This document shows, piece after piece, positions 17,560 to 25,824 of a stretch of 38,192 bases of DNA (the first letter of the stretch is position 1; the number at the start of each line of letters is the position of its first letter). Made by a program: the position numbers and the translations under genes. The stretch spans positions 1-38,192 of the forward strand of contig JAHEKE010000030.1 in NCBI GenBank assembly GCA_024638505.1. The letters are read 5' to 3'. The notes beneath the pieces are model-generated. The model was not told the origin of the DNA, did no database searches, and was given only the letters and a program-made list of their open reading frames with translations. Origin of the DNA: Gammaproteobacteria bacterium (GTDB lineage Bacteria > Pseudomonadota > Gammaproteobacteria > Arenicellales > JAANXG01).

Positions 17560-17835
17560 GTGGACAACGCTGAGTTTGAAGTCGAAATTGCTAGTACCGG
17601 TCAGGTATTCCGTGTCCCGGTCGATAAGAGTATTTTGCAAGTGCTGGAAGAGAATAATGTAATGGTTGAATCGCTCTGTACCGAGGGGATCTGCGGCACC
17701 TGCATCACACCCGTTTTGGCAGGAATACCGGAGCACAGAGATTTTGTTCTTGACGCGGGTGAGCAGGATGCGAATGAGCGGATGGCGCTGTGCTGCTCGC
17801 GCTCGCTCAGTCCAAAATTAAAGCTTGACTTGTGA
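17560..17835 (+). CDS. Plant-type [2Fe-2S] ferredoxin, VanB/PDR ferredoxin domain alone
   Basis: 91 residues from a GTG start. The cysteines CTEGICGTC (Cys40, Cys45, Cys48) and a distal Cys in ALCCSRS make the plant-type [2Fe-2S] cluster. The flanking text SILQVLEENN, EHRDFVL and the LDL end resemble the C-terminal domain of phthalate dioxygenase/vanillate demethylase reductases, but the FMN and NAD domains are missing, so this is a stand-alone carrier. It probably feeds the Rieske oxygenase; the reductase that loads it is not in this window. Spaced 86 bp after the dehydrogenase. Confidence 0.85.
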   Translation: MDNAEFEVEIASTGQVFRVPVDKSILQVLEENNVMVESLCTEGICGTCITPVLAGIPEHRDFVLDAGEQDANERMALCCSRSLSPKLKLDL

Positions 17836-17893
17836 CAGTTGTCGGGGATGCGAGATGGCTCAAATTGGCGCCCGAGCTGAGGTCATGATTTAA

Positions 17894-18319
17894 GTGCCGG
17901 CAAACGAAGCAGATACGCGCATCAGGCTTGAGCACCTGACGCAGCGTGACCCCTTTGTGCGATGGCTTGGAGCGGTAATCGATTACGCGGCACCGGGTGC
18001 GGTGCGGCTGAGCATGTGCGTGCGGGAAGAGCACATGAATTTCAACGGGACCTGCCACGGCGGGGTGCTGTTCTCACTGGCAGATACCGCATTCGGACTG
18101 GCATCAAACTCGCACGGAACGATAGCGGTTGGGGTGCACGCCGACGTGGCCTTCTGTTCCCCCGTCGGGGTTGGTGATGTCATCATAGCCGAGGCAACCG
18201 AGGCCTCACGATCCAAGCGTGTAGGAACATATCCAGTGCGTATCTCAAAACAGGATGGCACTACGGTGGCTCTGTTTACCGGGACGGTGCATCGAACAGA
18301 TAAGGTTCACCCGGTTTAG
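17894..18319 (+). CDS. PaaI-family hotdog-fold thioesterase
   Basis: 141 residues from a GTG start. The PaaI signature is clear: CHGGVLFSLADTAFGLASNSHG, including the HGG pair and the catalytic Asp in LADTAF. Family enzymes hydrolyse acyl-CoA thioesters, classically hydroxylated phenylacetyl-CoA, often to rescue CoA from dead-end aromatic intermediates. No signal peptide. Last gene of the Rieske-containing run and convergent with metF, 14 bp apart. A role in releasing an aromatic-CoA intermediate fits the neighbours but is inferred. Confidence 0.88.
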   Translation: MPANEADTRIRLEHLTQRDPFVRWLGAVIDYAAPGAVRLSMCVREEHMNFNGTCHGGVLFSLADTAFGLASNSHGTIAVGVHADVAFCSPVGVGDVIIAEATEASRSKRVGTYPVRISKQDGTTVALFTGTVHRTDKVHPV

Positions 18320-18333
18320 GGGGATCGCGCAGG

Positions 18334-19227
18334 CTACGGTGCCTGATTTGCTACTCCCGCGGCCTCAAGTATTGCCGGGATCTTTTCTTCCCAACCAATG
18401 GCCATGATGTGCACGCCGGCGCTCGCGTCGCCGATTTTGCGGATGGTTGAGGCGGCAATATCGATGCTTATGTCCACGATTTTCTGCTTGTCCTCACCTG
18501 CCTGCGCAATGCGCTTTATCATCTCTTCGGGGATGTCGATACCGGGTACCTTTTCGTTCATGTACCGAGCCATCTTGACCGACTTGACCGGAATAATCCC
18601 GGCCAGAACCGGCCTGTCCAGCCGGGCTTGCGTCATGAAGTCGATAAAAGCCCCTGCATCGTAAATCGCCTGGGTCTGAAAGAACGTTGCACCGGCATCG
18701 ATCTTGCGCCGGGTATTATCGATCTCGGCTGGCTTATCGCGCGCACCAGGATTCATTACGGCGCCCACACAAAACTGAGTCGGCGCGTTCAGGCTGTTGC
18801 CCATAAGGTCGCGCCCTGAATTTAGGGTGCATGCCGCCTCAAGCAGCTGCGATGCGAACAAATCGAACACCGGTTTGGCGTCGGGATGATCACCGTTGCT
18901 GGGGGGGTCACCTCCCATAAACACGAGATTACGGATGCCCAGGGCGGCTGCGCCCAGCATGCCTGCCTGAATAGCGATGCGGTTCTTATCGCGGGAAGTC
19001 ATCTGCACTATTGGCTCGATGCCGCGATCCAGTAGAAGGTGCCCCACCGCAATGGGGTCCATGGCCATGCGCGCCGCATGTGATTCCGTTAGGTTAACAG
19101 CAGTAACCCAAGTCTTAAGCATTTCGGCTTTGGCAAATAAACCGCTTAAGTCTGTTCCTTTTGGCGGGGTCAACTCACTGGTAACAACGAATTCACCTTG
19201 CTCGAGTGCGCTCGCTAGCTTCGTCAA
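18334..19227 (-). CDS. metF: Methylenetetrahydrofolate reductase family protein
   Basis: 297 residues starting at TTG with AGGAGAA upstream. MetF-fold features: ELTPPKG at the N-terminus, MTSRDKNR, GGDPPSNGD (the flavin-binding GGD), GATFFQTQAIYD and GIIPVKSVKMARYMNEKVPGIDIPEE. The family reduces methylene-THF to methyl-THF, or runs in reverse to oxidise methyl-THF from demethylation. The form fits the demethylation-associated clade about as well as biosynthetic MetF. Convergent with the thioesterase and divergent from the MATE gene, 275 bp apart. No methionine or SAM riboswitch was recognised in that gap. Confidence 0.8.
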   Translation of the reverse strand: MTKLASALEQGEFVVTSELTPPKGTDLSGLFAKAEMLKTWVTAVNLTESHAARMAMDPIAVGHLLLDRGIEPIVQMTSRDKNRIAIQAGMLGAAALGIRNLVFMGGDPPSNGDHPDAKPVFDLFASQLLEAACTLNSGRDLMGNSLNAPTQFCVGAVMNPGARDKPAEIDNTRRKIDAGATFFQTQAIYDAGAFIDFMTQARLDRPVLAGIIPVKSVKMARYMNEKVPGIDIPEEMIKRIAQAGEDKQKIVDISIDIAASTIRKIGDASAGVHIMAIGWEEKIPAILEAAGVANQAP

Positions 19228-19502
19228 CGACTTCTCCTGTTTCAGGTGACCTTTGGTTTCCGTCTTAATTCTAAAAATCTGTTGCTATGGATGTTCGCCG
19301 TGTTTACGGCGTGGCGCATTATACTCGGGGTCGCCGTCCGGTGAAGCGGCGAATCAGCGCGGCACTGAACTGATCGCAACCGCGGTGCAGGGGAGCGGCC
19401 TGCACAAGCATGAAGCCTGATGTCTTGCCAGTAGAGCCTGGCGCGATGCGGGATGTAATGCCAGGATGGGTGCGCTCGCTGCCGTGACCTGGTGCTGACA
19501 AC

Positions 19503-20912
19503 GTGACATCATCGACGGCGCACCAGGATATCTCAGCCGAGGCGAAACCTTTTGCTTGCAATGAACAATCCGGATATCGCTTGCATCCCAGATTAATTCC
19601 AGTCACGCCTGCCGGTTGGCATAGTCGCGTATGGGGGCTGGCCGCGCCCATTATCTTGTCCAACATGTCGGTGCCGCTGGTAGGCGCAGTCGACACGGCT
19701 GTCGTCGGGCATCTGCCCGATCCTGTTTATATAGGTGCGGTGGCCCTGGGCGCCGTGATATTCAGTTTTCTGTACTGGGGATTTGGCTTTTTACGCATGG
19801 GGACGACGGGCTTTGTAGCTCAGTCGTTCGGCGCGGGAAATGTGCTGGAAGTCGGCAGGGTGCTGCTGCGGGCACTGTTGGTGGCCGCGGCGTTGGGCGC
19901 GGCGCTGGTGATCCTGCAGCATCCGGTCGGATTGCTCTGCTTCTGGGTGTTGCAGGGAGGCGCTGAGCTGGAATCGCTGGCGGCCGACTACTACCAGGTC
20001 AGGATATGGAGTGCGCCAGCGGTGCTGGCCAACTATGCCATCTTGGGATGTTTGATTGGTCTGCACAACACCCGTGCCGCGCTTATGCTGCAGCTGGTTC
20101 TGAACTTAACAAACGTGTGCCTGGATTTGCTGTTCGTTCTTCATTTTCAGTGGGGCGTACAGGGTGTAGCAGCGGCGTCGGTTGTAAGCGAGTATACAGC
20201 GCTTGCCGCGGGTTTAGGCATCCTGCAATACAATCTGCGGCGTATCGGGGCGAGACTGGTGAGGCAGGATATTTTGAATAGGGACAAGATATCCGCGCTG
20301 CTCCAGGTCAACTTTAATATATTTGTACGTACCCTTTGTCTGGTATTCGCGTTTGCTTACTTCACCGCTAGGGGAACCCAATTTGGCGAGACGGTTTTAG
20401 CCGCCAATGCGGTGCTGCTGCATTTTCAGCATTTATTAGCTTTTGGACTGGATGGATTTGCCCACGCGGCAGAAGCGCTAACCGGCAGCGCTTACGGCGC
20501 GCGCGATAGAAAGGCGTTTCGTTCCGCCGTGTTTTACACCACGCTGTGGGCTGCGCTATTGGCGGGCATCTATACCTTGGTATACGCAGCGCTTGGCGGG
20601 CAGTTGACGCAGGTTCTGACCGGCATCGATTCCGTGCAATCCACGGTGGCGGAATACATGCCCTGGATTTTATTGTTGCCGTTGATCTCGGTGTGGAGCT
20701 TTCAGCTGGACGGGATCTTTATCGGCACCACCCGCACGGTGGAGATGCGCAATGCCATGTTGGTTTCGCTTGCGGTCTATCTGGCCACCGTGTGGCTAAC
20801 AGTGCCGATATGGGGTAACCACGGGCTGTGGCTGAGCTTGAGTATATTCATGGTGGCGAGGGCGCTCACTCTGGGCCTCAAATTACGGGCAATAAGTGAG
20901 TCTCTGCCTTAG
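19503..20912 (+). CDS. MATE-family multidrug/toxin efflux transporter, DinF-like
   Basis: 469 residues with about 12 hydrophobic segments. MATE features are the N-terminal half LAAPIILSNMSVPLVGAVDTAVVGHL, the conserved GFLRMGTTGFVAQSFGAGN block, and the matching second-half segment (HFQHLLAFGLDGFAHAAEALTGSAYGARD). DinF/DNA-damage-inducible subfamily features are seen in the second half. These carriers expel cationic drugs or metabolites using Na+ or H+ gradients. The GTG start is weakly supported (no good SD), so the first ~39 residues before the first membrane segment are uncertain. Confidence 0.9.
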   Translation: MTSSTAHQDISAEAKPFACNEQSGYRLHPRLIPVTPAGWHSRVWGLAAPIILSNMSVPLVGAVDTAVVGHLPDPVYIGAVALGAVIFSFLYWGFGFLRMGTTGFVAQSFGAGNVLEVGRVLLRALLVAAALGAALVILQHPVGLLCFWVLQGGAELESLAADYYQVRIWSAPAVLANYAILGCLIGLHNTRAALMLQLVLNLTNVCLDLLFVLHFQWGVQGVAAASVVSEYTALAAGLGILQYNLRRIGARLVRQDILNRDKISALLQVNFNIFVRTLCLVFAFAYFTARGTQFGETVLAANAVLLHFQHLLAFGLDGFAHAAEALTGSAYGARDRKAFRSAVFYTTLWAALLAGIYTLVYAALGGQLTQVLTGIDSVQSTVAEYMPWILLLPLISVWSFQLDGIFIGTTRTVEMRNAMLVSLAVYLATVWLTVPIWGNHGLWLSLSIFMVARALTLGLKLRAISESLP

Positions 20913-20913
20913 C

Positions 20914-20945
20914 CTCAGCGCGCGCTAAGCCGCGCGCAGCTTGAG
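20914..20945 (+). terminator. Strong GC hairpin just after the MATE gene
   Basis: GCGCGCG and CGCGCGC (20918-20924 and 20931-20937) pair perfectly around CTAAGC, extended by CTCA/TGAG. It starts right after the stop codon. There is no U-run, so it would be a mRNA 3' stabilising or Rho-assisted end rather than a classical terminator. Confidence 0.4.
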
Positions 20946-21033
20946 TATGCACGAAGTATACAAGCAGTCGACCGCTGACGCCGCGATATAACTTGAATAG
21001 ATAAACTGTATTGCGTAACAATCTGGCTCAGAA

Positions 21034-21055
21034 ACTTTCGGCGCACAACGAAAGT
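21034..21055 (+). promoter_or_regulatory. Leader hairpin before the ABC binding-protein gene
   Basis: ACTTTCG and CGAAAGT form 7-bp arms around GCGCACAA, ending 36 bp before the ATG at 21091. No U-run. It may stabilise the leader or control access to the ribosome site; this is suggestion only. Confidence 0.35.
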
Positions 21056-21090
21056 AGGCAACTAAATATCACCAATTTGTGGAGGATTAC

Positions 21091-22647
21091 ATGAAGAAAT
21101 TTTTCAAATTTCTGGTCATTTCCGTTTTGGGAATGACGGTCGGCGTAGCAGCCAATGCCGCGACGCTGAGAATGGCCTATGACGCGGACCCGGTGTCTCT
21201 CGATCCACACGAACAGCTGTCCGGCGGTACGCTGCAGCTGTCGCACATGATTTTTGATCCACTGGTCCGATGGAATCAGGAGCTGGGATTCGATCCGCGC
21301 CTGGCGGAGAGCTGGGAACGTCTGGATGAGAACACTTTCCGATTCAAATTGCGTAAAGGTGTGAAATTTCACTCCGGCAATGAGATGACCGCGCTGGACG
21401 TGAGCTGGACTTTCGACCGCTTAAAGAAGAGCCCGGATTTCAAAGGTATCTTCGCGCCGTTCGAAGCATTGAACGTTGTCGACCAGCATACTATCGACAT
21501 CGTTACTAAGGAACCCTATCCGCTGGTGCTGCACACCGCTACCTATATTTTTCCAATGGATAGAAAGTTCTACGATGGGTACGACGAGAACGGTAAACCC
21601 AAAGATGCCATCATTAAACACGGCGACGCCTTTGCCTCGACTAACGCTTCCGGCACTGGTCCGTACACTATCACCTCCCGGGAGCAGGGGGTAAAAGTTG
21701 AGTTCGTGCGGTTCAAGGACTACTGGGATACCAATTCTCCTGGCAACGTAGACAAGATCATCTTCACCCCGATCAAGGAAGATCCCACCCGGGTTGCCGC
21801 TCTGCTCTCGGGTGACGTGGACTTCATTGCGCCGGTGCCGCCGGCCGATCTGGACCGCATCGATAAGGATCCGAACGTAGATCTGGTGACGATGAGCGGT
21901 ACCCGCATCATCACCTTTCAGTTGAATCAAAATCGCCGGCCCGAATTCAAGGACCCGAGAGTGCGTCAGGCGATCGTGCATGCGATCAACAACGAGGGCA
22001 TTGTCGAAAAAATTATGCGCGGTTTCGGCACCGCCGCGGCGCAGCAGAGCCCCAAGGGATACATGGGCTACAAAGACAATCTGAAGCCGCGCTATGATCT
22101 GGAGAAGGCCAAAGCGCTGATGAAGGAGGCCGGTTACGAGGACGGTTTTTCCGTCACCATGATGGCGCCGAATAATCGCTACGTTAACGATGACAAGATT
22201 GCCGAAGCGGTAGCGGGCATGCTGGCCAAAATCAATATCAAAGTTGATCTCAAAACAATGCCTAAAGCTCAGTACTGGCCCAAGTTTGATGAGCGGGCGG
22301 CAGATATGATGATGATCGGCTGGCATTCTGACACGGAGGATTCATCCAACTTTACCGAATTCCTGGCGATGACACCGGATGAGGCAACCGGCTACGGTCA
22401 ATACAACAGCGGCAACTACTCCAACCCGCGGGTGGACGAACTGGTGTTGGCCAATCAGAAGGAGACTGACGAAGGCAAACGCGCTGCCATGCTGCAGGAA
22501 ATTGAACAGATCCTGTATGACGACGCGGCGTTCGTCCCGCTGCACTGGCAGGATCGTGCCTGGGCTGCGCGTAAAGGGGTTGACATCGCACCTATCGTAA
22601 ACGTCATGAATTTCCCATACCTGGGAGATCTCGTAATAAAAGAATAG
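21091..22647 (+). CDS. ABC transporter periplasmic binding protein, peptide/nickel type (SBP_bac_5)
   Basis: 518 residues from the ATG at 21091, with GGAGG at 21081-21085; the in-frame GTG at 21079 overlaps that SD and is not used. Signal peptide MKKFFKFLVISVLGMTVGVAANA with no lipobox Cys, so soluble in the periplasm. Family text: DADPVSLDPHEQLSGGT, FDPLVRW, FRFKLRKGVKFHSGNEMTALDV and VNVMNFPYLGDL. DppA/OppA-like proteins bind oligopeptides or similar solutes. First gene of a complete importer operon; a terminator separates it from the permeases, giving the binding protein in excess. Confidence 0.93.
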   Translation: MKKFFKFLVISVLGMTVGVAANAATLRMAYDADPVSLDPHEQLSGGTLQLSHMIFDPLVRWNQELGFDPRLAESWERLDENTFRFKLRKGVKFHSGNEMTALDVSWTFDRLKKSPDFKGIFAPFEALNVVDQHTIDIVTKEPYPLVLHTATYIFPMDRKFYDGYDENGKPKDAIIKHGDAFASTNASGTGPYTITSREQGVKVEFVRFKDYWDTNSPGNVDKIIFTPIKEDPTRVAALLSGDVDFIAPVPPADLDRIDKDPNVDLVTMSGTRIITFQLNQNRRPEFKDPRVRQAIVHAINNEGIVEKIMRGFGTAAAQQSPKGYMGYKDNLKPRYDLEKAKALMKEAGYEDGFSVTMMAPNNRYVNDDKIAEAVAGMLAKINIKVDLKTMPKAQYWPKFDERAADMMMIGWHSDTEDSSNFTEFLAMTPDEATGYGQYNSGNYSNPRVDELVLANQKETDEGKRAAMLQEIEQILYDDAAFVPLHWQDRAWAARKGVDIAPIVNVMNFPYLGDLVIKE

Positions 22648-22679
22648 CTGGCTGTATCGATAAACCGGTTAATGCTTGT

Positions 22680-22707
22680 GGGCTGCTATTAAGCGGCCCA
22701 TTTTTTT
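22680..22707 (+). terminator. Intrinsic terminator/attenuator between binding-protein and permease genes
   Basis: GGGCTGC-TATTAA-GCGGCCC forms a 7-bp stem (one G-U) followed by ATTTTTTT. It lies 33 bp after the binding-protein stop and 16 bp before the next start. A partial stop here would make more binding-protein mRNA than permease mRNA, as is usual for ABC importers. Confidence 0.8.
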
Positions 22708-22722
22708 AGTAACTTAAATCTC

Positions 22723-23709
22723 ATGTTCGCTTTCTTCGTACGCCGCTTGATCCAAGCGACGCTGGTGATGCTGGTCATCAGCGTGATTGCCTTCTCCATT
22801 CAGGACAACCTGGGCGATCCGCTGCGTGAAATGGTGGGGCAGTCTGTGTCGGAGGCGGAGCGGCAGGCGCTGCGAGAAGAGATGGGATTGAATGATCCGT
22901 TTATCGTTCAATATTGGCGCTTTCTGCAAAAAGCCCTGCGTGGGGATTTGGGGACCTCCTACTTTTTTAAACGCCCTGCAGTAGACGTTATTCTGGACAA
23001 GCTGCCGGCTACCCTGGAGCTGGTGTTCGGTGCCTCTCTGATTATTATCCTGCTGTCAGTGCCCATCGGTGTGTTTGCCGCGATCTACCCGAAGCACTGG
23101 TTCTCCAAGTTCGCCATGGGGGTCAGTATCGTCGGTATCTCCATACCGGTTTTTCTAACCGCTATTTTATCCATCTACATATTTTCCGTTGAGTTGAACT
23201 GGCTGCCGTCTTTTGGCCGAGGGGAAACGGTAGAAATTTTCGGCGGTTGGACCACCGGGTTCCTTACCCGGGATGGCCTGGTGCACCTCATTCTTCCGTG
23301 CATTGCCCTGTCCTCTATTATGCTGCCGCTGTTTATTCGGTTGATTCGAGCAGAGATGCTTGAAGTACTTGAGTCAGAATATGTCAAGTTTGCCTGGGCC
23401 AAAGGATTGTCACCGAAAAGAGTGTGGTTTGTACACGCTTTAAAAAACACGCTGTTGCCGGTTATAACCGTCGGTGGCGTGCAGATCGGCACGCTCATAG
23501 CCTACACCATCCTGACCGAGACCGTATTTCAGTGGCCCGGGATGGGATTCTTGTTTCTTGAGGCGGTCAACCGTGTCGATACGCCGCTGATAATCGCCTA
23601 CCTCATCGTGGTTGGCCTGATTTTCGTGATAACCAATACTATTGTCGATCTGGTTTACGGTCTGGTTAATCCAACTGTCAAACTGGCCCGGCCGCAAGGG
23701 GGCGACTAG
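22723..23709 (+). CDS. ABC transporter permease, DppB-type
   Basis: 328 residues with about six membrane segments. Starts MFAFFVRRLIQATLVMLVIS and carries the DppB pattern: LGDPLREMVGQ, then GTSYFFKRPAVDVILDKLPATLELV, then the cytoplasmic loop EYVKFAWAKGLSPKRVWFVHALKNTL, which holds the EAA motif that docks to the ATPase. It pairs with the next permease to form the membrane channel for solute delivered by the upstream binding protein. Confidence 0.92.
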   Translation: MFAFFVRRLIQATLVMLVISVIAFSIQDNLGDPLREMVGQSVSEAERQALREEMGLNDPFIVQYWRFLQKALRGDLGTSYFFKRPAVDVILDKLPATLELVFGASLIIILLSVPIGVFAAIYPKHWFSKFAMGVSIVGISIPVFLTAILSIYIFSVELNWLPSFGRGETVEIFGGWTTGFLTRDGLVHLILPCIALSSIMLPLFIRLIRAEMLEVLESEYVKFAWAKGLSPKRVWFVHALKNTLLPVITVGGVQIGTLIAYTILTETVFQWPGMGFLFLEAVNRVDTPLIIAYLIVVGLIFVITNTIVDLVYGLVNPTVKLARPQGGD

Positions 23710-23713
23710 GGTT

Positions 23714-24637
23714 ATGGTTGCGGCAAGGTGGCATCAGTTTCGGGATTCTGGTTTCTACCATGATTTCAGCCGAGACAAGACAGCGATCATCAGCTTTTTC
23801 ATTCTCTGTCTGTATGTTGTGGTCTGTTTTTCGGCACCGCTGGTTGCGCCTTTTGATCCTTACGACCCGACCGTGATCGATATCATGGACTCGGAGATTC
23901 CACCGGCCTGGTTGGAGCGAGGGGATCCTCGCTTTCTTCTTGGTACCGATGCGCAGGGGCGCGATCTATTCAGCACCATTTTGTACGGTACCCGCATCTC
24001 CATGACGATCGGCGTCTGCGCCGTTTTACTGCAGGCGTTTCTCGGTATCTCCTTGGGCATGATTGCGGGGTATGTAGGCGGCAGTTTAGATAATTTCCTG
24101 ATGAGGATAGCCGATATCCAACTGTCTTTTTCAACCCTGATGGTGGCGATCATTTTCCTCGCGGTGTTCCAGGCTTTGTTCGGCACCGAACTGTACGAAC
24201 GCCTTGCCATCGTGATGCTGATTCTGGTTATCGGCATAGCGGAGTGGCCGCAGTATGCGCGGACGGTGCGCGCGTCGGTGCTGGCGGAGAAGAAAAAAGA
24301 ATATGTGGACGCGGTGCGGGTCATCGGCCTGCGGCCGCACAGAATCATGTTTCGGCATATTCTGCCCAATACCTTGTCACCGATCCTGGTGATTTCGACC
24401 GTGCAAGTGGCTAATGCCATCGTCAGCGAAGCTGCCTTGTCTTTTCTGGGTCTGGGTATGCCGGTGACCAAACCTTCGCTCGGCTCGCTGATTAACAGCG
24501 GGTTCGAGTTTATCTTCAGCGGTTCGTGGTGGATCACCATTGTTCCGGGGGTCGTTCTGGTCATACTGGTGCTGGTAATGAACCTGCTGGGCGATTTCCT
24601 GCGTGACGTGCTCAATCCGAAGCTCTATAAAAACTAG
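23714..24637 (+). CDS. ABC transporter permease, DppC-type
   Basis: 307 residues from the ATG at 23714, 4 bp after the previous stop; an in-frame ATG at 23642 would overlap the previous gene by 68 bp and only adds a tail. DppC features are the N-terminal FSRDKTAIISFFILC helix, LLGTDAQGRDLFSTILYGTRIS and the EAA loop EYVDAVRVIGLRPHRIMFRHILPNTLSP. Five to six membrane segments. Works with the DppB-type subunit. Confidence 0.92.
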   Translation: MVAARWHQFRDSGFYHDFSRDKTAIISFFILCLYVVVCFSAPLVAPFDPYDPTVIDIMDSEIPPAWLERGDPRFLLGTDAQGRDLFSTILYGTRISMTIGVCAVLLQAFLGISLGMIAGYVGGSLDNFLMRIADIQLSFSTLMVAIIFLAVFQALFGTELYERLAIVMLILVIGIAEWPQYARTVRASVLAEKKKEYVDAVRVIGLRPHRIMFRHILPNTLSPILVISTVQVANAIVSEAALSFLGLGMPVTKPSLGSLINSGFEFIFSGSWWITIVPGVVLVILVLVMNLLGDFLRDVLNPKLYKN

Positions 24638-24854
24638 TTATGAAATCGCTTGCATCGTTAAACAATCATTTGATTTTGCAGGCGCGCTCATTCGGCGCGA
24701 GGTGTGCCCCCTGCAAAGAATGTAAAAGCCCGATCGCAACGAAGAGCAAATGCCCGGCGGGGTACCCTGCGAGGTGCGGTGCCGTCACCGCGATCCGCAG
24801 CGGGACCGCAGTTGCGCCACTGCGCCGGTTAGAATACAGCGTAGGCACTCAATC

Positions 24855-25823
24855 GTGAGTTTACTGGAGGTCAAAAACCTGGAGGTCCGATTCGCTATGC
24901 GTAGACAGGAGCTCATTGCTCTTAGGGATGTGAGCTTCAAAGTGGAAAAAGGTGAGCGACTGGGGATTGTCGGTGAGAGCGGAGCGGGCAAATCGGTGGC
25001 TGCGTTCTCTATTCTGAATTTAATCAGTAAACCGGGTTATATCTCTTCCGGTGAAATTTTTTTCGGGGGCAAAGATTTGACCAAGCTTACCGCGCGTGAG
25101 ATGAGTCAGATTCGAGGAAATCAGATCAGCATGGTTTTTCAGGACCCCATGATGACGCTGAATCCCGTATTGACCATAGGCACGCAGATGACCGAGGCAC
25201 TGCACGCTCACCAGGATATCTCCAGGGAAGAAGCAAAACAGCGTGCCATAGAAACCTTAGCCCGGGTGCACATTCCTTCACCGGCAACGCGTTTTGACCA
25301 GTATCCGCATGAACTTTCTGGTGGAATGCGCCAACGCGTTGTCATTGCCATTGCTTTGATCACCAAGCCGCCGCTCATCATCGCCGACGAGCCAACCACG
25401 GCGCTGGATGTGACCATTCAGGCAGAAATTATGGAGCTGATGATGGAACTGTGCGAGAGCAGCGGCGTAGGCTTGATCTTAATCACCCATGACCTGGGCG
25501 TGATTTCCCAGATGACCGAGCGCGCTATCGTGATGTACGCTGGCCGCATTGTGGAAGAGGGCGATACCAGGGACATTATCAACCATGCCTATCATCCGTA
25601 CACTCACGGTCTGATGGATGCGTTGCCGCAGAAAACAAAACCAGGGCGGAGACTGAATCAGATTAAGGGAGTGATGCCGGCGCTGTCGAGTATACCGGAT
25701 GGCTGCGCCTTCAACCCACGCTGCCCCCTGGTGATTGATCTATGCAGAACAACCCTGCCACAGTTCACCGTCTTTGGCTCAACCCGGGTAGCCTGCCACC
25801 GGGCGGCAGCGAGGACCGATTGA
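24855..25823 (+). CDS. ABC transporter ATPase, DppD-type
   Basis: 322 residues from the GTG at 24855 (VSLLEVKNLEVRF), the normal family start; the longer frame from 24750 adds unconserved residues. Walker A GESGAGKS, signature LSGGMRQR, Walker B LIIADEPTTALD and the switch His in LILITHD are all intact. The oligopeptide-specific C-terminal domain has the Cys cluster CAFNPRCP...C, which in DppD-type proteins is known to bind a [4Fe-4S] cluster. A 217-bp gap after the DppC stop holds no convincing gene. Confidence 0.92.
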   Translation: MSLLEVKNLEVRFAMRRQELIALRDVSFKVEKGERLGIVGESGAGKSVAAFSILNLISKPGYISSGEIFFGGKDLTKLTAREMSQIRGNQISMVFQDPMMTLNPVLTIGTQMTEALHAHQDISREEAKQRAIETLARVHIPSPATRFDQYPHELSGGMRQRVVIAIALITKPPLIIADEPTTALDVTIQAEIMELMMELCESSGVGLILITHDLGVISQMTERAIVMYAGRIVEEGDTRDIINHAYHPYTHGLMDALPQKTKPGRRLNQIKGVMPALSSIPDGCAFNPRCPLVIDLCRTTLPQFTVFGSTRVACHRAAARTD

Positions 25824-25824
25824 A

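Noticed and set aside
19319-19696. Minus-strand 125-codon frame between metF and MATE genes
   Set aside because: It runs into the MATE gene antisense and shows no domain.
21421-22326. A 301-codon open frame on the minus strand inside the ABC binding-protein gene
   Set aside because: It lies fully antisense to a clear SBP_bac_5 gene; the translation has no recognisable domain and arises from codon bias.
23860-24615. A 251-codon minus-strand frame inside the DppC-type gene
   Set aside because: Antisense to a well-defined permease; Arg/Ser/Thr-rich with no motif.
24640-24858. Short 72-codon frame between the DppC and DppD genes
   Set aside because: It starts 3 bp after the DppC stop but the translation (many Cys/Ala/Gly residues) has no recognisable family and overlaps the DppD start; a leader peptide cannot be excluded.
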